A stretch of DNA of 36,620 nt from JAUZQZ01 sp964492105 (GTDB taxonomy: Bacteria; Pseudomonadota; Zetaproteobacteria; Mariprofundales; Mariprofundaceae): positions 1-36,620 of the forward strand of contig CAZBJB010000007.1 in the NCBI GenBank assembly GCA_964492105.1. Reading direction: 5' to 3'. Positions 17,072 to 25,215 of this stretch are shown here, in pieces. The translations under genes and the position numbers were made by a program. The notes under the pieces are model-generated. The model was given only the letters and a program-made list of their open reading frames with translations, was not told the DNA's origin and searched no databases. Within the stretch, counting starts at the first letter, position 1; each line of letters begins with the position of its first letter.

Positions 17072-17737
17072 CTAATCGTGTCGTAACAAACCCGTGATGT
17101 GCATCCTGGCCCGCACTTGTAGTCTGGCTTGCCCGGCCATTGTGCGATTGGCGTAAGGCCCGGTGTAAACCCGAAACCGCAAACCCAGATTTGGTACCGT
17201 GGTTTGTTCGACAACAGCGTGGAAGCCCTGTTGCTTCAGTCGTACGTTGAGGTTATCCGCATCTTCCCGGTGCTGATATGAGCCAACCTGAAGCCTGAAC
17301 GACCCACCGGATGTAGACTTCCCTCCCCTGTGAGCCAGTTCGTGTCGGATAATATCCGTCACTGCTCTCTTGCTGTCCGGTCTGTGTTGCGATGTGGAAA
17401 GGGGCGTCGGCATCACCTTTTGATTGGCCAACGTGTTGTAGAAGGTCAGATCCGTACCCTGTGTTTTTGTCCGGGCAACCGGATGATTCCGGCCTTCAGC
17501 TTTTTTTTTCAGCATATCAAGCTCGTGGCGCTGCGTCTGAAGGCGTTGCATCAAATATTGCTTCCCCTCATATTTCGCCTTGTCCATCCCCTGTTTTTCT
17601 CCCAACATCACGCCACCGGCAAAACTGACACCCACCATGATCAGCATACCCGCAACCACCCATGGACTTCGCATATTCTTCGTGCCGCGATCCACCGATC
17701 GCGGAGCCTCTACCTTGGCAAAATCCTTGCGCGCCAT
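17072..17737 (-). CDS. SPOR domain membrane protein
   Basis: A 221-residue bitopic inner-membrane protein: a short cytoplasmic N-terminus, one transmembrane segment (about 28-48), a periplasmic linker with a short coiled coil, and a C-terminal SPOR domain (about 140-218, FRLQVGSYQHREDADNLNVRLKQ). SPOR domains bind denuded septal glycan, so a role at the division site is likely, as in FtsN/DedD-like proteins. The ATG overlaps the argS stop (TGATG) and has a strong GGAGGTGAT. An argS-SPOR gene pair is common in proteobacteria. Confidence 0.88.
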   Translation of the reverse strand: MARKDFAKVEAPRSVDRGTKNMRSPWVVAGMLIMVGVSFAGGVMLGEKQGMDKAKYEGKQYLMQRLQTQRHELDMLKKKAEGRNHPVARTKTQGTDLTFYNTLANQKVMPTPLSTSQHRPDSKRAVTDIIRHELAHRGGKSTSGGSFRLQVGSYQHREDADNLNVRLKQQGFHAVVEQTTVPNLGLRFRVYTGPYANRTMAGQARLQVRARMHITGLLRHD

Positions 17738-19443
17738 CACATCACCTCCGGCGCGGAAACACCTAATAATGTTAGTCCGTTCGCCAACACCTGTTGTACC
17801 GCATGCATCAATAACAACCTGGCCTGCACCAGGCCGACATGCGCTACAATCACGCGATGTTTATGATAATACTGGTGCAAATTCGCCGCCAGCCGCATGA
17901 GATAAACAGCGACACGGTACGGCTCCAGACGGTTGGCCGCAACATCCAGCACCTCGGGATACGCCAGAAGCTGCCTGATCAACCCGGTTTCCTCCTCCAC
18001 CACAAGCAGTGATACGTTCACGTCTTTCGGCTCGACCCCGTTCAGCCCTTCCTCGCCCGCCTTGCGCAGAATGGAACACACCCGCGCATGCGCATATTGC
18101 ACATAATAAACCGGATTTTCGTCATTCCTCTGTTTGGCTGTTTCCAGATCAAAATCGAGCTGACTCTCGGCGCGCCGGGTAAGAAAATTGAAGCGCACGG
18201 CATCCCTGCCCACTTCATCCACCACCTCGCGCAATGTCACAAAGGTTCCGGCCCGCTTGGACATCCGCACCGGCTTACCGTCACGGGTCAGGTTGACCAT
18301 TTGTACCAGTACCACTTCCGGCTGATATTTCTTGCCCGTCAGTGCCTGCATGGCCGCCTGCACACGGATGACGTAACCGCCGTGATCCGCACCCCACACA
18401 TCCACCAGCCGATCAAATCCCCGCTCATACTTATCCATATGATAGGCGATATCAGCAGCAAAATATGTGGCCGTTCCATCTTTTTTTTCCAATGGACGAT
18501 CCACGTCATCACCATATTTCGTGGTTCGGAACAGCCATTGCTTCACCGGCTGATAATGTTCAACTTCTTTACCCCTTGGAGCAGGGAGCGCCCCCATGTA
18601 CACCAGACCGTCTTTCTTTAATTGTTCAAGCAGGCCGGACACCTTCCCGCGCCGATGCAGGTCTTTTTCCGAGCAATATTCGTCAAATATAATGCCGATG
18701 GCCTGTAGATCATTGCGGATCATCATCATCATAACCTTGACGGCCTCGCAACCAAGCCATACACGGCGCGCCTCTTCCCGCATGGCCCGGAGTTCCGCGA
18801 GGGGGCGCTGTGCCAGAATGGCTCTGGCCGCATCCACGACATACTCACCCGGATAACACCCGTCCGGCATATCAATGCGTTCACCCTGTAATTCACACAT
18901 ACGCAGCCAGACTGAATCGGCCAGCACGCCTACCTGTTTTCCTGCATCATTGATGTAGTATTCCCGATGCGCCAGCACGCCGCGCGCCTGCATGATACTG
19001 GCCAGCACATCGCCCACCACAGCACCGCGCCCATGACCGACATGCATCGGGCCGGTCGGATTAGCCGATACGAATTCGACACAGGCGCGTGGCGCATGCG
19101 CATCCGCCGCGATACGTCCATAATGAACACCCTGTATCGCAATTTCTGCCAGAATGGAAGCTTCCGACGCCTGTTGCAGATAGATATTAATAAATCCGGG
19201 GCCCGCAATTTCTGTTGTAGCCACGGATGGCGGCCATTGCACCCGTTCAAGCAAGCGCTGCGCAACATCATGGGACTTCATGCCAAGGCGCCCGGCCAGG
19301 GGCATGGCCACATTGGCGGTGTAATCTCCGTGATCCCTTGCCCTTGGACGGATCAATACAACCCGCGCACCGTTTTCCACACCATGTTCCGATAACAGGG
19401 CTTTCACGGCCAGTTGCAGCGATGCTTCGAGTTCTCTCTTCAC
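17737..19443 (-). CDS. argS: Arginyl-tRNA synthetase
   Basis: A 568-residue class I synthetase that charges tRNA-Arg. An N-terminal Arg-tRNA-synthetase additional domain (about 1-85) precedes the HIGH-equivalent SANPTGPMHVGHGRGA motif. The KMSK-equivalent VRMSKRAGTFVTL is intact and a DALR anticodon-binding domain ends the protein. The start is GTG, with GGAGGA only about 3 bases upstream; no better start exists. It heads the minus-strand run with the SPOR gene. The upstream region contains IS/MITE debris rather than an obvious promoter. Confidence 0.96.
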   Translation of the reverse strand: MKRELEASLQLAVKALLSEHGVENGARVVLIRPRARDHGDYTANVAMPLAGRLGMKSHDVAQRLLERVQWPPSVATTEIAGPGFINIYLQQASEASILAEIAIQGVHYGRIAADAHAPRACVEFVSANPTGPMHVGHGRGAVVGDVLASIMQARGVLAHREYYINDAGKQVGVLADSVWLRMCELQGERIDMPDGCYPGEYVVDAARAILAQRPLAELRAMREEARRVWLGCEAVKVMMMMIRNDLQAIGIIFDEYCSEKDLHRRGKVSGLLEQLKKDGLVYMGALPAPRGKEVEHYQPVKQWLFRTTKYGDDVDRPLEKKDGTATYFAADIAYHMDKYERGFDRLVDVWGADHGGYVIRVQAAMQALTGKKYQPEVVLVQMVNLTRDGKPVRMSKRAGTFVTLREVVDEVGRDAVRFNFLTRRAESQLDFDLETAKQRNDENPVYYVQYAHARVCSILRKAGEEGLNGVEPKDVNVSLLVVEEETGLIRQLLAYPEVLDVAANRLEPYRVAVYLMRLAANLHQYYHKHRVIVAHVGLVQARLLLMHAVQQVLANGLTLLGVSAPEVM

Positions 19444-19545
19444 ACTTCCTCCATTGCGGACGCATCCTACACATCCGGCATATGATGAAAAACAAAAGGG
19501 TCACAATTGTTGCTCATTTCGGTGTGACCGTGTATGGTGATGTGC

Positions 19546-19692
19546 ATGATGGTCGCACTGATTTTACGCTTGCTCATGGTGCTATGGCTGATACCGCATT
19601 CCGGGGGTTCCTGTTCGTTCGTGGCTGTTATATCGAATATCCAGACGATTCATGCATGTCAAGATTCGGATCAAATCCCAACGCTGCTGTAA
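19546..19692 (+). CDS. Possible 48-residue hydrophobic peptide
   Basis: ATG-started, with GGTGA about 6 bases upstream. It begins MMVALILRLLMVLWLIP, like a signal peptide or small membrane segment, then SGGSCS and a polar tail. Its last codons lie in the repeat fragment shared with 36169-36192, so the 3' end is not native. No recognised family; it may be chance. Confidence 0.2.
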   Translation: MMVALILRLLMVLWLIPHSGGSCSFVAVISNIQTIHACQDSDQIPTLL

Positions 19693-19740
19693 GTTTCATG
19701 CTTCTCTGCCAGCATCCACCCGGAGTTTTGCAAGAGGCTC
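19668..19740. repeat. IS remnant joined to a MITE family-A end
   Basis: 19668-19723 matches 36169-36345 with about 125 bases missing in the middle (GATCAAATCCCAACGCTGCT, then CATGCTTCTCTGCCAGCATC). It runs without a break into CCACCCGGAGTTTTGCAAGAGGCTC, the end of the 161-bp MITE. This suggests the MITE ends derive from a larger element of which this is a remnant. Confidence 0.6.
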
Positions 19741-19771
19741 GTATTGTTCACCTTTTACGATGGGGTGAATC

Positions 19772-22700
19772 ATGACCGCCAAGGTTCGCCAACAAGCCAT
19801 TCATCCGGCACATTCGTATCTGGTACAGGCACCGGCGGGATCGGGAAAAACGGAGCTTCTGATACAGCGGATATTGTCGCTGCTGGCTGTGGTGGACGAG
19901 CCGGAAGAAATTCTGGCGATGACCTTTACACGCAAGGCAGCGGCGGAAATGCGCAATCGCGTATTAACCTCACTGAGTATGGCCAGACCCGCTGATTTGT
20001 CCTCCCATAAAATACATACATGGGAACTTGCCCAGGCTGCATTGAAGCGATCTCGGATGAAGGGATGGAATCTGGCGGAATATCCTTCCCGTTTGCGTAT
20101 CATGACGCTGGATAGTCTGACCGGTTCGCTGGCGCGGCAATTACCACTGCTTTCGGGCCTTGCTGATATGCCCGTACCCTCCGGGCATACGCGCGCTTTG
20201 TGCAGGGAGGCCGCGGAAGACACCCTCAATGAAGCACTAAAGGATAATTTTAATGACGTAGCGTTATTACTTCTACATGAGGATCATAACACGGCGGGTT
20301 TGATTGATCTGCTGTCCACAATGCTGGAAAATCGTGAAAAATGGCTGGGATATATGGGTGAGCATGGGCGCAACCTCAATGTGTTGCGGCAAATTCTGGA
20401 AGCAAACATGGCTACATTTATACAGCAAAAGATACAGCGTTGCGACACCATGATTCCATGCGAAGCAAAGGTGGAATTACCACGGCTGATGTGTTTTGCT
20501 GCATCGAATGCCGGAAGTGGGAGCGTGGAAGCCATTGATGTATGGCCCGATTCGGACATGGATCATCTGGAACAATGGCGCTTATTGGCAAATTTCGTTC
20601 TGACCGGTAGTGCCCAATTGAAGAAAACCGTCAATAAAAACAACGGGTTTCCACCGAAAGCGAAAGCTGAAAAACAGCGCATGAGGGATATTCTTTCCTT
20701 GCTGGCTGCAATTCCCGGAACGGGTGATGTTATGCACGGTCTGCGCATGCTTCCTGAAACGTCAGCGTTCGGTGTGAATCAGTGGAAGATTGTGGAATCC
20801 CTGTTCCATCTCCTGCCGCGCGCGGTTCTGCACTTGCAGACAGTATTTGCCACGCGGGGGAAAGCGGACTTTACCGAGATTGCACTGCGTGCCCTGGATG
20901 CCGTGGGCGATCGATTTGGTAATCCCTCTGACCTGCTGCTTAAACTGGATTATCGTATCCGGCATATTCTTGTGGATGAGTTTCAGGATACTTCAGAACT
21001 TCAGATTCGTTTGTTGCGTTGTCTGACATCGGGTTGGGAAGAGCATGACGGGCGAACCCTGTTTCTGGTTGGTGATCCCTTACAATCGATTTACCGTTTT
21101 CGCAAGGCGGAGGTTGGATTGTTTCTAAGGGCCGCGAATAATCAGGTCAACCTTCCATGTGTAGCGTCATTGCAACTGGAACGTAATTTTCGTTCCGCAC
21201 CAGCGATTGTGCGTTGGGTGAATACGGCATTCGCACATATCTTTCCGACTGTACCGGATAGCGCGGATGGCGCCATCCCCTATGCCGCGGCCACATCCGC
21301 GCTGACGCATGCCGGTTATGTCCAACTGCATGTACAGCAAGGTATGGATGATGCACTGGAGGCTGTCACCGTAGTCGAACTGGTCAGGGAAGCGGTTGAA
21401 AACAAACAACGGATCGGTATGTTGGCGCGTACCCGCAAGCATTTGCATGCCATCATGGCTGCATTGCGCGAAGCAGATATTGCTTTTCGCGCGGTCAATA
21501 TTCTGCCACTGAATACCAGGCCGGAAGTGCGGGCGTTGCGTGCGGTAATGCGGGCGCTTTTGCATCCCTTGGATATCGAATCATGGGTAGCGGTCTTGCG
21601 CATGCCGTGTTGCGGATTGTCGACGGCGGATCTGTTCAGCCTGATGGCGCGCGATGACAGGCCTGTCTGGAACATCATGGAGGGGATCAAGCGAGGGCGT
21701 GGAAAGGAGACGGCTTCACCTGCTCGTCTCGAAGAAAGTAACCTGTCCACTTCTTTACTCCCTGACGATGCGATCGCACGCATCATGTTTGTCAGACAGG
21801 CGCTTGAGCCCTGTATGGTGATGAGTGGCAGAATGACGGTTCGGGATCTGGTGCAAACAGCATGGTTGCGTCTGAGGATGCCGGAGATACTTGATGAAAC
21901 GGCCTGTACCAATGTGGAAACCGTTCTGGATTTAATGGAGGAGCTTGAAACCGGGAGCAACATGCGGGGCCGGATTGATTTTTCGCACTTTGATGAACGG
22001 TTAAACGCACTGTATAGCGCACCTGATGCATCCATGGAGGCGGCGCAAGTTGAACTGATGACCATGCATGGAGCCAAGGGCTTGCAATGGGATGTCGTGA
22101 TCCTTCCGGGATTGGGAAAAGTACCGAAGACCAGCGATACGCCATTGCTGGCATTCACCGAAGCGGACGAAATATTATTGCTGTCGCCCAAGGCGATTAC
22201 CCGTGGTCGGGATCCCCTGTATGATCTGATTCGAAATATCGAAAAGCATAAGGAACATCACGAGTCCATGCGGTTGTTCTATGTTGCCTGCACCCGTGCG
22301 CAAACTGTATTGCACATGTTAGGTCACGTTTCAGGAAAGGATGAAAAACCGGTGACGCATTCATTCATGGAATTTATGGATTACCATGGTAAATATGGCT
22401 TTGGTGCCGAAGTTCAAATCATGCGATCCGGAGAAGGTAGGATGCTTGGGGAACGCATACCTTTAACTCACGTCAAAATCGTGCCCGAGCTACCGCTCGT
22501 TGCGAGGCACGCGAACAGTCATGACGAGCCGGAATACGGCTGGGCCGGGCCGGAGGCGGCGCCCGTTGGTAATACCGTACATGCGGTATTGCAACGGGTG
22601 GCGCAAACGGGCGTAGAGAACTGGGATGATGTATTGACGGATGGAAGTGTCGAGTTGATGCGACGCATGCTGCTGGCGGAAGGATTGTCCGGTACTTTGC

Positions 22701-23080
22701 TTGAAGATGCACTGAATCGTTGTATGAAGGCTTTACTTAATGTGTTAAGCAGCGGGAGGGGGCGCTGGATTCTCTCGGGCGCACATCGGGATGCGCACTG
22801 CGAATGGGCATTGAGCGTGATAGATGGGAACATTGCCTCACATGATGTGCTGGATCGCAGTTTTGTGGATGACCATGGGGTTCGCTGGATCATTGACTAC
22901 AAAACTGCCAGCCATGGAGGCGGAGATATCGGGTGTTTTCTGGATGAAGAACAGAAACGCCACGCGCCGCAGTTGCGGCGCTATGCCCGGGTCGTTCATC
23001 AGATGGAACCTGCGCGCCCCGTCCGTACGGCACTGTATTTTCCACTGCTTGATGCCTGGCGAGAGTGGAAAAATCCGTAA
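19772..23080 (+). CDS. addA: UvrD-type helicase with C-terminal nuclease, AddA-like
   Basis: A 1102-residue superfamily 1A helicase fused to a PD-(D/E)XK nuclease, the AddA subunit of AddAB-type double-strand break resection machines. Visible: Walker A APAGSGKT (20-27), motif Ia (TFTRKAAAEM), motif II VDEFQDTS, motif III (LVGDPLQSIYRFRKAE), motif IV (LERNFRS), motif V (MTMHGAKGLQWDVVILPGL), motif VI (RLFYVACTRAQ), and the nuclease core WIIDYKT (D1042, K1044) with QLRRYA. The ATG has GGGGTG 5 bases upstream. AddB normally precedes addA, but here the upstream gene is divergent argS, so the partner must be elsewhere or absent. Confidence 0.88.
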   Translation: MTAKVRQQAIHPAHSYLVQAPAGSGKTELLIQRILSLLAVVDEPEEILAMTFTRKAAAEMRNRVLTSLSMARPADLSSHKIHTWELAQAALKRSRMKGWNLAEYPSRLRIMTLDSLTGSLARQLPLLSGLADMPVPSGHTRALCREAAEDTLNEALKDNFNDVALLLLHEDHNTAGLIDLLSTMLENREKWLGYMGEHGRNLNVLRQILEANMATFIQQKIQRCDTMIPCEAKVELPRLMCFAASNAGSGSVEAIDVWPDSDMDHLEQWRLLANFVLTGSAQLKKTVNKNNGFPPKAKAEKQRMRDILSLLAAIPGTGDVMHGLRMLPETSAFGVNQWKIVESLFHLLPRAVLHLQTVFATRGKADFTEIALRALDAVGDRFGNPSDLLLKLDYRIRHILVDEFQDTSELQIRLLRCLTSGWEEHDGRTLFLVGDPLQSIYRFRKAEVGLFLRAANNQVNLPCVASLQLERNFRSAPAIVRWVNTAFAHIFPTVPDSADGAIPYAAATSALTHAGYVQLHVQQGMDDALEAVTVVELVREAVENKQRIGMLARTRKHLHAIMAALREADIAFRAVNILPLNTRPEVRALRAVMRALLHPLDIESWVAVLRMPCCGLSTADLFSLMARDDRPVWNIMEGIKRGRGKETASPARLEESNLSTSLLPDDAIARIMFVRQALEPCMVMSGRMTVRDLVQTAWLRLRMPEILDETACTNVETVLDLMEELETGSNMRGRIDFSHFDERLNALYSAPDASMEAAQVELMTMHGAKGLQWDVVILPGLGKVPKTSDTPLLAFTEADEILLLSPKAITRGRDPLYDLIRNIEKHKEHHESMRLFYVACTRAQTVLHMLGHVSGKDEKPVTHSFMEFMDYHGKYGFGAEVQIMRSGEGRMLGERIPLTHVKIVPELPLVARHANSHDEPEYGWAGPEAAPVGNTVHAVLQRVAQTGVENWDDVLTDGSVELMRRMLLAEGLSGTLLEDALNRCMKALLNVLSSGRGRWILSGAHRDAHCEWALSVIDGNIASHDVLDRSFVDDHGVRWIIDYKTASHGGGDIGCFLDEEQKRHAPQLRRYARVVHQMEPARPVRTALYFPLLDAWREWKNP

Positions 23081-23091
23081 ATGGTGACTAA

Positions 23092-23114
23092 ACCCAGCGT
23101 TTTGCAAGAGGCTC
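23092..23114. repeat. MITE family-A end fragment
   Basis: ACCCAGCGTTTTGCAAGAGG plus CTC matches 22 of 23 bases of one end of the 161-bp MITE (reverse complement of 30630-30652). It lies 12 bases after the addA stop. The rest of the element is missing. Confidence 0.75.
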
Positions 23115-23130
23115 AACAGCGTTATGGTTT

Positions 23131-23190
23131 AACCCAATATCCGGCATTGACATGCGGCATGCGCCGCATGTCAATGCCGGATATTGGGTT
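23131..23190. repeat. Perfect palindrome, 28-bp arms (family B)
   Basis: The arms 23131-23158 and 23163-23190 are perfectly complementary around an ATGC loop. The left arm begins AACCCAATATCCGGCATTGA. The related copy at 3147-3186 has GGATCC where this one has GGATAT, and here both arms carry the matching change, keeping pairing. It lies between addA and the Sel1 gene and would form a strong cruciform or RNA hairpin; no T-run follows. Confidence 0.92.
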
Positions 23191-23236
23191 TATGACGGGT
23201 ATTTTATCCTGTCGTTTTTATGTTAGCATTGCGCCC

Positions 23237-23707
23237 ATGAAATTATCCAGATTATTACTGATTCTCGCCCTGGTGGCACTGTCCGCATACATGATTTCGA
23301 CCTGGTTAGGATTTGATGACCGTCTGGCCGTCTATGGGGTCAAACATGCAGAGGCGTTGCGCGCAGCTGCGGAAAAAGGTGATGTCAAATCGCAATTTCG
23401 TTTAGCATCGACATATAGTCGCGGGCTTGGCATTAAGAAAAATGATAGCGAAGCCCTGAAGTGGTATCAGCGGGCTGCGGATCAGGGTTATGCCAGGGCA
23501 CAATACAACCTTGGCATGATGTATTATTTTGGCAAGGGAGTACCACAGAATAACGTGATCGGATATCAGTGGGTCATTCTGGCAGCCAACCGGGGTGAAC
23601 AGACAGCCAGGAAAGCGCTGATCGCATTGGCAAAAAAAATCCCCAGTGAACAAATCGTCAAAGCACGAGCCGCAGCACAAGCCTGGGGTCAGGCACATGA
23701 CAAATAA
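23237..23707 (+). CDS. Sel1-like repeat protein, membrane anchored
   Basis: 156 residues. The N-terminal hydrophobic segment (about 4-24) is a signal anchor or uncleaved signal peptide, followed by about two to three Sel1-type TPR-like repeats (QFRLASTYSRGLGIKKNDSEALKWY, AQYNLGMMYYFGKGVPQNNVIGYQWV). Sel1 repeats mediate protein-protein contacts; the partner is unknown. The start ATG precedes the hydrophobic segment directly but has no clear Shine-Dalgarno; a longer GTG reading runs through the palindrome and was rejected. Convergent with the Crp/Fnr gene. Confidence 0.8.
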   Translation: MKLSRLLLILALVALSAYMISTWLGFDDRLAVYGVKHAEALRAAAEKGDVKSQFRLASTYSRGLGIKKNDSEALKWYQRAADQGYARAQYNLGMMYYFGKGVPQNNVIGYQWVILAANRGEQTARKALIALAKKIPSEQIVKARAAAQAWGQAHDK

Positions 23708-23751
23708 ATGCGTGTGTTCAGACTTGGGTGTGATGGCGTTAACAAACGGGG

Positions 23752-24450
23752 TCAAAACCAGAGTGAGCGTAGTTTCTCTACATTATTGACATGAATAATT
23801 TTACCATGTACGCTGATAAGTTCTTTGTCACTAAGTTGGTGCAAAATTCTGGAAAGTGTTTCCGGGGTAAGGTTCAGGTGCGATGCGATCGTTGACTTGT
23901 TTGCCTGCAACGTGATTTGCGTTTCATCATGGCTGGTTCCGTCAAGCTCATAATGCTGCAACAGAAAGCCGATGACCCGTTGCTGGCTTGACTTGAGGGT
24001 GAGGGACTCCAGTTCCGAAACCAGCAGATGCAGGCGCCGACTTAGGCCGGCCAGCATACCGTAGGCACAGGAGGGGTTTTCATTAATACACTTGAAGATG
24101 GCGTTACTGGAAATAAGCAACACCTTGGCAGGCACGATAGCCTGAACCATGGCCGGGCTCGGTTTATTAAGAAACACTATGGCTTCGGCAAAGCTTTGGC
24201 CGGGCCCGACGATCCGTGCCACGTGCTCCTTTCCCTCCACGGAAAGAAACGAGATTTTGATGTTGCCGTGGACCATGACGTAGAAGCCCGTGCAGCGATC
24301 CCCTTTATGGAAAACAAACTGATCTTTTGCCAGATCAATACAACGCGTATTCTCCGAAAGATACCGCAGATTCTCCTTATTCATTTCCCTGAACAAGGGA
24401 ACATTTCTTAAAAATGCATATATCTCAATAGTAGTCAAATCGCCCCCCAT
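23752..24450 (-). CDS. Crp/Fnr family transcriptional regulator
   Basis: 232 residues: an N-terminal cyclic-nucleotide-binding-like sensor domain (about 12-125), a dimerisation helix and a C-terminal winged helix-turn-helix (about 160-228; recognition region SHLNLTPETLSRILHQL). The N-terminal cysteine cluster of oxygen-sensing FNR is absent. The sequence fits better with DNR/NnrR-like or uncharacterised regulators, which can sense NO through haem; the ligand cannot be told. It is divergent from a haemerythrin gene with an FNR/DNR-type box between them, so it probably controls that gene and possibly itself. Confidence 0.85.
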   Translation of the reverse strand: MGGDLTTIEIYAFLRNVPLFREMNKENLRYLSENTRCIDLAKDQFVFHKGDRCTGFYVMVHGNIKISFLSVEGKEHVARIVGPGQSFAEAIVFLNKPSPAMVQAIVPAKVLLISSNAIFKCINENPSCAYGMLAGLSRRLHLLVSELESLTLKSSQQRVIGFLLQHYELDGTSHDETQITLQANKSTIASHLNLTPETLSRILHQLSDKELISVHGKIIHVNNVEKLRSLWF

Positions 24451-24498
24451 GAAAGCCCATTATGCGGTTAGTCAACGCTTGTGTAAAACCCGTCAAAA

Positions 24499-24512
24499 TT
24501 GATCAGAATCAT
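24499..24512. promoter_or_regulatory. FNR/DNR-type operator (TTGAT-CAGA-ATCAT)
   Basis: TTGATCAGAATCAT matches the FNR/DNR consensus TTGAT-N4-ATCAA at nine of ten defined bases. It lies between the divergent regulator and haemerythrin genes. Its centre (24505.5) is 29.5 bases before a possible extended -10 (TGCTAGAGA, hexamer 24535-24540), the spacing of a class II activator site at -41.5 for the haemerythrin gene. Confidence 0.72.
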
Positions 24513-24531
24513 TTTTTATGAATATCATCCC

Positions 24532-24540
24532 TGCTAGAGA
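24532..24540 (+). promoter_or_regulatory. Possible extended -10 of the haemerythrin promoter
   Basis: TGCTAGAGA has the TGn extension but only 3/6 of TATAAT. It is supported mainly by its exact class II distance from the operator. It predicts a transcription start near 24547, only a few bases before the ATG at 24551. Confidence 0.35.
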
Positions 24541-24550
24541 GCCAGACTAT

Positions 24551-25009
24551 ATGATCAAACCAGATGAAACATCCTTATTCTGTATATGGTGTGATGATTA
24601 CAAAGTCAATTTTTATAGAATGGATAATCAGCATAAGGGACTGTTTGTAACGCTCAACAAACTGTACAGCCTACTACTGGGCCACGGGGATATAAACCTG
24701 ATCGACAAGGCGTTTTCCAATCTGATCCGCCAGACAAACGTACATTTCAAGACCGAGGAAAAGTTTATGCACCTGCACGGGTATCCCGATTATCAAACGC
24801 ACAAGGAAATTCATGATGCATTGCTCAGCCAGGTGGAAAGCCTGCAGGAGGCGGAGCGGGTATTGTGTTCACGCAATATCCGGCAGCAGTGGGAAGAAAG
24901 AATGGAGACCGTTGATTTCCTGAGTGCGTGGCTGGTAGAGCACATCGTGAATGAGGACAAAAGGCTGGGCGCATTCCTGCAGGAAAAAGAAGCCCACCTT
25001 ACGACTTGA
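24551..25009 (+). CDS. Bacteriohaemerythrin
   Basis: A 152-residue non-haem di-iron O2-binding protein. All ligands of the canonical motif are visible: H28 (DNQHKGLF), H65 and E69 (HFKTE), H84 and H88 (HKEIH), H131 and D136 (HIVNED). These proteins carry or sense oxygen, or scavenge NO, in the cytoplasm. An ATG at 24518 opens the same frame 11 codons earlier, but it lies between the operator and the likely -10, so ATG 24551 was chosen; the first 11 residues also add nothing to the domain. It is divergently paired with a Crp/Fnr regulator. Confidence 0.88.
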   Translation: MIKPDETSLFCIWCDDYKVNFYRMDNQHKGLFVTLNKLYSLLLGHGDINLIDKAFSNLIRQTNVHFKTEEKFMHLHGYPDYQTHKEIHDALLSQVESLQEAERVLCSRNIRQQWEERMETVDFLSAWLVEHIVNEDKRLGAFLQEKEAHLTT

Positions 25010-25054
25010 GCATAAATCGTCAGGGATATAAAGCGCGGTTATGCGGTATCCGGG

Positions 25055-25215
25055 AAGCCTCTTGCAAAACACGTATACGGCGATCTACTTTCCCACTTCA
25101 GCCTGTTTCCGATCCGGAATTTTGCTCCATGGAACCACCATGAAGCTCATTTCATCCCGTAAACGGACTCAAAACGGGATTGACGCTCATCCACTCAGCA
25201 TTTTGCAAGATGCTC
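25055..25215. mobile_element. 161-bp MITE family A, inverted diverged copy overlapping topA 3' end
   Basis: It aligns end to end with the reverse complement of the copy at 30630-30790 at the same 161-base length. The ends are AAGCCTCTTGCAAAAC and ATTTTGCAAGATGCTC, each with one or two changes from GAGCCTCTTGCAAAAC and its complement. Internal landmarks include GGAACCACCATGAAGCTCAT. It fills the gap between haemerythrin and topA and includes the last codons of topA. Confidence 0.85.

Larger units (their letters stand above)
19444..19771. other. Divergent argS/addA intergenic region with mobile-element debris
   Basis: 328 bases. It holds a short possible ORF (19546-19692), a fragment shared with 36169-36350, and the end of a 161-bp MITE (19713-19740). 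No clear promoter pair was found by eye. Confidence 0.6.
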
